Positions 57,940 to 64,000 of a stretch of DNA of 64,000 bases are shown here, in pieces (the stretch's first letter is position 1; every line of letters starts with the position of its first letter). The notes under the pieces were generated by a model. It made no database searches. It saw nothing but the letters and a program-made list of their open reading frames with translations, and was not told the DNA's origin. The translations under genes were made by a program, and so were the position numbers. The stretch comes from Niastella caeni (lineage in GTDB: Bacteria > Bacteroidota > Bacteroidia > Chitinophagales > Chitinophagaceae), in NCBI RefSeq assembly GCF_004834005.1, contig NZ_STFF01000005.1:186001-250000 (forward strand). Direction: 5' to 3'.

Positions 57940-58236
57940 AATATTTCTCACTATTTATTAATTAACATGGTTAAAAGCAGCTTTTTATAGTTGGGGCTGT
58001 CTTTTAATTAGAAGGACACTAATCATACCTGTAGTCCGGTGCATGGTACTATACTTCAAGTTACCATGTTGACGGCTCATAACCCTTGGATACGGCAGTA
58101 ATTAAAGTAGCAAAGTAAGTTTTGTTAAGCATCGGCTAAATCGACTTTTTATTTTTTAGAGTCTTGGAAATTGCATAAAATTGTGTTCAGGATACACATT
58201 GGTATTATTGTTTTTTAACCAATAACTACTATTATT
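57940..58236. promoter_or_regulatory. Upstream region of susC with candidate operator
   Basis: An inverted repeat CATGGTA (58042-58048) / TACCATG (58062-58068) surrounds TATACTTCAAG (58050-58060). The same core, TATACTT(TT)CAAG, lies inside the inverted repeat upstream of the regulator gene at 57151-57163, suggesting one regulator acts at both sites. The rest of the region is AT-rich without a clear -7 match. Confidence 0.5.
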
Positions 58237-61215
58237 ATGCCCTCAAAACGATTGCTAAAGGCAATATTGCCTTTGCTGACTGTCATCTATTCTCTCAACG
58301 TTTATTCTCAAGTAAAACAAATTACGGGAACTATCAAAGACAGCTCGGGTGCCGGTATTAATCGCGCCTCCGTTGTTGTTAAAGGTACCAACTCCGGTAC
58401 TACCACCAATGAACAAGGTAATTTCAGGTTAGCCGCTCCCGAATCGGCCAGAACCCTCACGATCAGTGCAGTTGGTTATACTTCGCAGGAAGTTGATATT
58501 TCAACCAGTAACACGGTTAATATCATCCTCACTGAAAGCACTGTCGACCTTGGCGAAATTGTAGTAGTAGGTTATGGAACCGCCCGAAAAAGAGATGTTA
58601 CAGGCTCTGTACAATCTGTTAAAGCAAAAGATTTTAATAGAGGGGTGATCGTTTCACCCGATCAGGCTATACAGGGTAAGGCCGCCGGGGTGATGGTTAT
58701 CAGCAGCAGCGGGCAACCTGGAGCGCCCACTACCGTTCGTATAAGAGGTAATGCTTCTATCAGATCGGGTCAGCAGCCTTTATATGTGTTAGACGGTGTG
58801 CCCTTATCAGGCAGTTCGGCCCGCCCCAATGCGATCAGTAATGGGATAGGAACCTCGACGCCGGGAACCAACCCGCTTAATTTTATTAATCCGAATGATA
58901 TTGCCTCGATGGAGATCCTGAAGGATGCCTCGGCGACGGCCATTTACGGGTCGAGAGGCGCTAACGGGGTAATATATATTACTACTAAAAAAGGGCAGAG
59001 TGGCAACCCTGTGGTTGACGCAGGCGCTTCATTTGGGGTAAGCAGAATAATGCGGCAGCTGGAAGTATTGGATGGAAACGAATACAGGGCCACCCTGCAG
59101 AAATATGGGCTAACGGGTGGAAATTTTGGCGGAGATTATGATGCCATGGATGAAATTACCCGTACCGCCTACACGCAAAATTATAATGCGGCGGTAGGAG
59201 GCGGCTCAGAAAATGCCAGGTACCGTATTTCTTTCAGCTATCTCAATCAACAGGGGATTGTAAAGGAATCGGAGTTTAAAAAATACACCGCCAATTTAAA
59301 CAGTAGTTTCAAGCTGCTCAACAGCAAGAAAATGAATGTTGATTTTAGTTTGTTTACTACGGGAACAAATGAACAGCTTCCTCCCATTTCGAACGATGCC
59401 GGTTTTGAAGGAAGTCTCATTGGTCAGGCATTACAGTGGAACCCAACACACGCTTTTTACAAACCGGGTACCGATTCTGTATGGATCGATCCGGCTGTGG
59501 GTGCAACAACCGTTAACCCGGTGGCAATGCTCCAGGCATACGATGCCCGCTCAAATGAGAATATTATTCTTGCAACCGTTTCTCCCTCGTATAAATTCAC
59601 CGACTTTCTGGAATACAAGCTGCAGTACAGCCTCACCCGGCGTACCGGTAAATCGAGAGGAGAACTAAAGCGGTGGATTAATATAGAAGCTGTTAAAGAC
59701 CGGGGCGCAGCAGCGATTTTTAGCGCAGAAGAAACGGCGCAACAAATAACCAATACCCTTTCCTTTAACAGGAAAGTAACTGATAATTTTAACCTGAATG
59801 CAGTTGTCGGTCATGAATACCTGAAATATGAATCCAATAATTCAGGCTTGTCGGGGTTTGATTTTATTGACGTAGGCGACTTACGTTATTATGATTTCAT
59901 GCAGTATTCAACCCAGGGTAACCGGCAGATTTATTCTTTTACAACCCCCACTACGGAACTGCAATCTTTCTTTGGAAGAGCTATTATGAATTTCTTCGAC
60001 AAATATCTGGTAACGGCTACATTACGCGCTGATGGCAGTACCAAATTTGGCGAAAATGAAAAGTACGGTTATTTCCCCTCTCTGGCTTTTGCATGGAACC
60101 TATCGAATGAGGACTTTATGAAAGGTGTAGATGTCTTTACGAACCTGAAGGTCCGTATCGGATGGGGAAAGACCGGCAACCAGGAATTTCCTTCAGGCGC
60201 TTCCCTGCGCAGGTATGGACTTGGCCAGCAATCGATCACTCAACTGAATATCGAAAATCCTGAACTGAAATGGGAAACAAGTACTACTACCAACGGTGGT
60301 ATAGATTTCAGTTTTATGAACGACAGGGTAACCGGTTCGATAGATTATTTCTATAAAAAAACAACAGATGTATTGTTTGAACAGAATGTACCTCAACCAG
60401 GCCCGGCAGGTACCAAGTACTGGATTAATTTACCGGGCAACATAGTGAATAAAGGGGTCGAAGTTTCATTATTTGGCGGTATCATCAGAAGCAGGGATAT
60501 AAACTGGAATATAGGTGTCAATGCCTCTTTCATCAAAAATGAACTGAAAGGATTATTGGGATATTATGAAACAGGCGGCCTGCACGGACAGGGTATTTCG
60601 GGTGCTACAGCACAACGGTTAGTAAGCGGTCAACCTTTAAACGTGTATTACCTGGCTAATTATGAAGGTTTGGATAAAGCTACCGGCCAGGCCATTTACA
60701 CCGGCGGTGATCCTTCGATCAACAGGTTTTATAAGGGCAGCCCGTTTCCCAAGACGTTGTTAGGTTTAAGCACCGATTTTTCATATAAGAACTTTTCGGC
60801 GGTTATTAATATGAACGGCAATTTTGGCCACTATATATACAATAATACGGCCAATACCGTATTGCCGATCGGTAACCTGGGAACACGTAATATAGCCAAG
60901 ACACTTATAGAAAGCGATGTTCAGGAAGATCCTTCGAACCCGATTACACCATCCTCCAGGTATCTTGAAAAAGGCAACTACCTGAAAATGGCCAATGCCA
61001 CCATCAGTTATTCATTCGGAAATTTTCGTAATACCTTCAGAAATTTAACGGTATCATTAACAGGTCAGAATTTGTTTGTGCTCACCGATTTCACCGGTTT
61101 TGACCCCGAAGTAAATACCGATAAATCGGTTGGCGGTATTCCATCATTGGGTATTGAGTATACTCCTTATCCAACGGCAAGAACCTTTTTAATTGGTGTA
61201 TCAATGTCATTGTAA
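58237..61215 (+). CDS. susC: SusC-family TonB-dependent outer-membrane receptor
   Basis: 992 residues. Signal peptide (MPSKRLLKAILPLLTVIYSLNVYSQ), an N-terminal carboxypeptidase-D-like regulatory domain (ITGTIKDSSGAGINRASVVVKGTNSGT), the plug (VVVGYGTARKRDVTGSVQSV ... VRIRGNASIRSGQQPLYVLDGVPL, MEILKDASATAIYGSRGANGVIYI) and a 22-strand barrel ending in TFLIGVSMSL. Imports large nutrients, usually glycan fragments, using TonB energy, with SusD as the lid. susD starts 20 bp downstream. The substrate cannot be told; no glycan hydrolase lies within view. It forms a polysaccharide-utilisation-like locus with the upstream regulator. No anti-sigma (STN) domain. Confidence 0.93.
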   Translation: MPSKRLLKAILPLLTVIYSLNVYSQVKQITGTIKDSSGAGINRASVVVKGTNSGTTTNEQGNFRLAAPESARTLTISAVGYTSQEVDISTSNTVNIILTESTVDLGEIVVVGYGTARKRDVTGSVQSVKAKDFNRGVIVSPDQAIQGKAAGVMVISSSGQPGAPTTVRIRGNASIRSGQQPLYVLDGVPLSGSSARPNAISNGIGTSTPGTNPLNFINPNDIASMEILKDASATAIYGSRGANGVIYITTKKGQSGNPVVDAGASFGVSRIMRQLEVLDGNEYRATLQKYGLTGGNFGGDYDAMDEITRTAYTQNYNAAVGGGSENARYRISFSYLNQQGIVKESEFKKYTANLNSSFKLLNSKKMNVDFSLFTTGTNEQLPPISNDAGFEGSLIGQALQWNPTHAFYKPGTDSVWIDPAVGATTVNPVAMLQAYDARSNENIILATVSPSYKFTDFLEYKLQYSLTRRTGKSRGELKRWINIEAVKDRGAAAIFSAEETAQQITNTLSFNRKVTDNFNLNAVVGHEYLKYESNNSGLSGFDFIDVGDLRYYDFMQYSTQGNRQIYSFTTPTTELQSFFGRAIMNFFDKYLVTATLRADGSTKFGENEKYGYFPSLAFAWNLSNEDFMKGVDVFTNLKVRIGWGKTGNQEFPSGASLRRYGLGQQSITQLNIENPELKWETSTTTNGGIDFSFMNDRVTGSIDYFYKKTTDVLFEQNVPQPGPAGTKYWINLPGNIVNKGVEVSLFGGIIRSRDINWNIGVNASFIKNELKGLLGYYETGGLHGQGISGATAQRLVSGQPLNVYYLANYEGLDKATGQAIYTGGDPSINRFYKGSPFPKTLLGLSTDFSYKNFSAVINMNGNFGHYIYNNTANTVLPIGNLGTRNIAKTLIESDVQEDPSNPITPSSRYLEKGNYLKMANATISYSFGNFRNTFRNLTVSLTGQNLFVLTDFTGFDPEVNTDKSVGGIPSLGIEYTPYPTARTFLIGVSMSL

Positions 61216-61234
61216 GCAATTAAACAGTTCGAAA

Positions 61235-62743
61235 ATGAAACAATATAAAATTTTAATATTTGGTTTATTTTTCATGCTGGTTTTGGTAGCCTGTACAAAA
61301 CTGGATGAAAATTTTGAATCAGAGCTTCAGCAAACGCAAACATCTTCTATACCGGTTGCCGATTTGCTCAGAGGTGCTTATAATTCTCTTGCAAACCCAT
61401 TTATGGATCAGTCGAGATTATGGGCTGCCCAGGAGCATACTACCGATGAAGTAATAGGCCCAACAAGAGGTCCCGACTGGGATGATAACGGCGTATGGAG
61501 GGTATTGCATAGCCACAGCTGGACTTCAGAACATACTTTTTTGCGCGAAACCTACAGGGAATTATTACAGGCGCAGTATGCAGCAACAAACGTGTTGCAA
61601 TTCAACCCTTCGGCACAGCAGGCAGCCGAAGCAAGATTCATCAGGGCGCTCACCGTTTTCGTTGTTGCCGATGGCTGGGACCAGGTGCCTTTTCGCGATG
61701 ATCTGCAAGATTTGAAAAAAACGCCGACTGTATTAAAAGGCCCTGCAGCGCTTGATTTCGTTATCAGTGAGGTGAATGCTATTATGAGTACATTGCCCGA
61801 CGGCCCTGCCTATGTAGCCAATAAAGACGGCGCAAGGGTATTGTTAATGAAAGCCTATCTTAATAAAGGCGCTTTCGCCAGCCGGCAAAACCCCACATTC
61901 GAGGCCGCAGATATGAATCAGGTAATTACCCTGGCCGACCAGATCATCAATAGTACTAAATATACGCTTGCTAATAACATTTTCGACAATTTTGCACCTG
62001 ATAACGATGTGAAATCAACCGAGAATATTTATACGTTATATAACAAAGATGGCGACAGAGGTGGTAATGTACGCTCGAGATGGTTTTTAGGATTGCATTA
62101 TAACATGAAACCAAGCGGCTGGAACGGATTTACTACACTGTCTGATTTCTATAATAAGTTCGGCAGTACCGATCAGCGGCGTGGAGGTTCCTACCCCGGC
62201 ATGACCGATGTAGGCGGTGTTCGCACCGGCTTTTTGGTAGGTCAGCAATTCAATGAAAAGGGAGAGGCATTAAAAGACAGAAAGGGTAATCCTTTGGTCT
62301 TTACTCCCGAAGTAAAGCTGAAAGAAACAGGCGCGAACCTTGAAGTTACCGGTATCCGGGTAATGAAATATCCTATTGACTATTCTGGTGGCGAACAGGC
62401 CGATAATGACTACGTTATTTTCAGGCTGGCAGATGTTATGTTAATGAAAGCCGAAGCATTACTTAGGACAAACAATGCTGCAGGCGCTTTAGTAATTGTG
62501 AATGCTATTCGAACAAAGCGTGGTGCTACACCATTGACTTCGCTCAATCCGGAGGCATTGCTCGATGAAAGAGGAAGAGAATTGTACTGGGAAGGCTGGA
62601 GAAGACAAGACTTGATCCGGTTTGGAAAATTCCTGCAGCCATGGCAGGAAAAACCAACAGATGATCCCAAATATTTGATCTTCCCTATTCCTGCCGAACA
62701 ATTGGCTGTTAATCCTAATCTAACTCAAAACGAAGGGTATTAA
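61235..62743 (+). CDS. susD: SusD/RagB-family outer-membrane lipoprotein
   Basis: 502 residues from the ATG at 61235; the frame opens earlier at 61193 but overlaps susC. Lipoprotein signal MKQYKILIFGLFFMLVLVACTK. Features of SusD: LLRGAYNSLANPFMDQ, AEARFIRALTVFVVADGWDQVPF, VLLMKAYLNKGAFA, and the C-terminal YVIFRLADVMLMKAEALLRT, VNAIRTKRGATPLTSL, LLDERGRELYWEGWRRQDLIRFGKF. It binds the substrate and closes over SusC. Twenty bp after susC, and ended by an intrinsic terminator at 62761-62800, so the following FG-GAP gene may be expressed separately. Confidence 0.93.
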   Translation: MKQYKILIFGLFFMLVLVACTKLDENFESELQQTQTSSIPVADLLRGAYNSLANPFMDQSRLWAAQEHTTDEVIGPTRGPDWDDNGVWRVLHSHSWTSEHTFLRETYRELLQAQYAATNVLQFNPSAQQAAEARFIRALTVFVVADGWDQVPFRDDLQDLKKTPTVLKGPAALDFVISEVNAIMSTLPDGPAYVANKDGARVLLMKAYLNKGAFASRQNPTFEAADMNQVITLADQIINSTKYTLANNIFDNFAPDNDVKSTENIYTLYNKDGDRGGNVRSRWFLGLHYNMKPSGWNGFTTLSDFYNKFGSTDQRRGGSYPGMTDVGGVRTGFLVGQQFNEKGEALKDRKGNPLVFTPEVKLKETGANLEVTGIRVMKYPIDYSGGEQADNDYVIFRLADVMLMKAEALLRTNNAAGALVIVNAIRTKRGATPLTSLNPEALLDERGRELYWEGWRRQDLIRFGKFLQPWQEKPTDDPKYLIFPIPAEQLAVNPNLTQNEGY

Positions 62744-62760
62744 TTGTTTTTTATAACTGC

Positions 62761-62802
62761 AAAACAAAAAGGTCATTCAATGCAATGGCCTTTTTGTTTT
62801 TA
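62761..62802 (+). terminator. Intrinsic terminator after susD
   Basis: AAAACAAAAAGGTCATT pairs with AATGGCCTTTTTGTTTT (one wobble) around a 6-nt loop, followed by T-rich sequence. A strong A-T flanked stem typical of Bacteroidota terminators. Confidence 0.85.
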
Positions 62803-62892
62803 CTTAAATTGTACATGGTTGTTAACATTCAAATTGCCGGTAAAAAGCTAAATTGAATTCACCGGCAATGAATGCCTAATTACTTTTTAGAA

Positions 62893-64000
62893 ATGAAAAT
62901 GCCACTCAAAATTGTTTACGGTTGTGCTATTGCCATGTTGTTTTCGTGTGGCCGCAATGAAAAAAAGGAGCCCACCCTTTTTGAACTAATGGAAAATACC
63001 GGCATCCGGTTTTCGAACGATGTGAAACAGACGAAAGATTTTAATATTTTAACTTTTCGTAATTTTTATAATGGCGGAGGAGTAGCTGTTGGCGACATTA
63101 ACAACGATGGCCTGGCCGATGTTTTTTTTACGGCTAATGCAGGCAGTAACCAACTGTATCTGAATAAAGGCAACTGGCAGTTTGAGGATATTTCCGCCAA
63201 AGCAGGGTTCTCCCTAAAAAAGCAATGGAGTACAGGAACAGTAATGGCAGACATTAATAACGATGGCTGGCTGGATATCTTTGTAGCCAACTCAGGCCAT
63301 ATGAACGATGGTATTTCAAAAGCGAACCAGCTTTTTATCAACAACCATAATTTAACCTTTATCGATTCGGCCGAGGCATACGGACTGGCAGACACCGGTT
63401 ATACCACCCAGGCCTCATTTTTTGATTACGACCTCGATGGCGATCTCGATTGTTTTGTAGTAAACAACAGTCCTATTCCGGTAAATACCCTGAACTATGC
63501 CAATAAACGCGAACTTGCTGCAGAAAACTGGCCTGTAGCCGATTTTTTAAAGGGCGGCGGTGATCATTTGTTGCGCAACGATAACGGAAAATTTGTTGAT
63601 GTTACCCGCGAATCGGGTATTCATGGTAGTTTGATCAGTTTGGGTTTGGGTGTTACGGTAGGTGACATAAATAACGATGACTATCCGGATATTTATGTAT
63701 CGAACGATTTTTTTGAACGCGATTACCTGTACATTAATCAGAAAAACGGCACTTTTAAGGATGAATTGGAAAAATGCATGCAGCATACCAGCCTGGCTTC
63801 TATGGGGGCCGATATAGCAGACATAAATAATGATGGTTATCCTGATATTTTTACAACCGACATGCTGCCAGGTGATGACTACCGGCTAAAAACTACTTCT
63901 TCCTTTGATAATATCGACGTATATCGCCTGAAGGAAAAAAACGGGTTCTATCGCCAGTTCATGCAAAACACGTTGCAACTGAATAACAAAAATGGTGAGT
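62893..64000 (+). CDS. FG-GAP/ASPIC-type (CRTAC1/UnbV) repeat lipoprotein, truncated by window end
   Basis: The frame opens with the ATG at 62893 and runs past position 64000 without a stop (369 codons in view). It begins MKMPLKIVYGCAIAMLFSC, a lipoprotein signal with lipobox MLFSC. Multiple FG-GAP-like calcium-binding repeats are visible: VAVGDINNDGLADVFFTAN, MADINNDGWLDIFVAN, FFDYDLDGDLDCFVVN, VGDINNDDYPDIYVSNDFF and IADINNDGYPDIFTTDM, the D-x-[DN]-x-DG pattern. The order fits ASPIC/UnbV beta-propeller proteins commonly encoded beside SusC/SusD in Bacteroidota. Likely a surface partner of the uptake system; function unknown. Confidence 0.9.
   Translation, partial: MKMPLKIVYGCAIAMLFSCGRNEKKEPTLFELMENTGIRFSNDVKQTKDFNILTFRNFYNGGGVAVGDINNDGLADVFFTANAGSNQLYLNKGNWQFEDISAKAGFSLKKQWSTGTVMADINNDGWLDIFVANSGHMNDGISKANQLFINNHNLTFIDSAEAYGLADTGYTTQASFFDYDLDGDLDCFVVNNSPIPVNTLNYANKRELAAENWPVADFLKGGGDHLLRNDNGKFVDVTRESGIHGSLISLGLGVTVGDINNDDYPDIYVSNDFFERDYLYINQKNGTFKDELEKCMQHTSLASMGADIADINNDGYPDIFTTDMLPGDDYRLKTTSSFDNIDVYRLKEKNGFYRQFMQNTLQLNNKNGE

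Overview
The window looks like chromosomal DNA of a Bacteroidota bacterium, most likely from the Chitinophagaceae (a Niastella/Chitinophaga-like soil organism). Supporting signs are a SusC/SusD pair, a secreted protein with a C-terminal type IX secretion sorting-like domain, Bacteroidota protein families (GHL10, DUF2461, DUF5106-type thioredoxin proteins, ASPIC/FG-GAP proteins), almost no Shine-Dalgarno sequences, and many TAnnTTTG promoter -7 boxes just upstream of genes. Genus assignment is inference. I saw no rRNA, tRNA, CRISPR array or intact insertion sequence.

Layout. 0-28 kb is mostly housekeeping: a truncated class I aminotransferase; a thioredoxin-fold/PpiC pair; an OMP; a GT-C membrane glycosyltransferase; metF; lptB; a GH3-family ligase; fabG; a NhaD-type antiporter; an enoyl-CoA hydratase and paaZ of phenylacetate catabolism; a DegP-like protease; adk; msrB; rlmD; two tandem rhomboids; an endonuclease/exonuclease/phosphatase protein; cysS; mnmD; an AlkA-like glycosylase. 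28.5-41.3 kb is a defence island of two divergent systems. On the minus strand is a JetA-JetB-JetC (Wadjet type II/MksBEF-like SMC) operon with no JetD beside it. On the plus strand is a retron matching the type XIII layout: WGR/ARM-repeat protein, winged-helix SWIM protein, a structured msr-msd RNA with its own promoter, and a retron reverse transcriptase. 41-57 kb holds a secreted GHL10 hydrolase, NdpA-like protein, a TetR-paaE operon with a perfect palindromic operator, a PfkB kinase, a lamin-tail secreted protein, asd behind an attenuator-like leader, DUF2461, a NUMOD4-HNH protein and ligA. 57-64 kb is a NUDIX-winged-helix regulator followed by SusC, SusD and a truncated FG-GAP/ASPIC lipoprotein, i.e. 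a regulated glycan or nutrient uptake locus.

Two further patterns stand out. At about a dozen intergenic spots there are degenerate tandem repeats with a 7-bp period. Each spot has its own heptamer word, and at several the reverse-complement word follows, so the transcript could fold into a long hairpin; one such array codes for the C-terminus of MnmD. The asd leader contains a promoter, a 10-bp stem, a possible anti-terminator and an intrinsic terminator, which suggests either an attenuator or a free small RNA.
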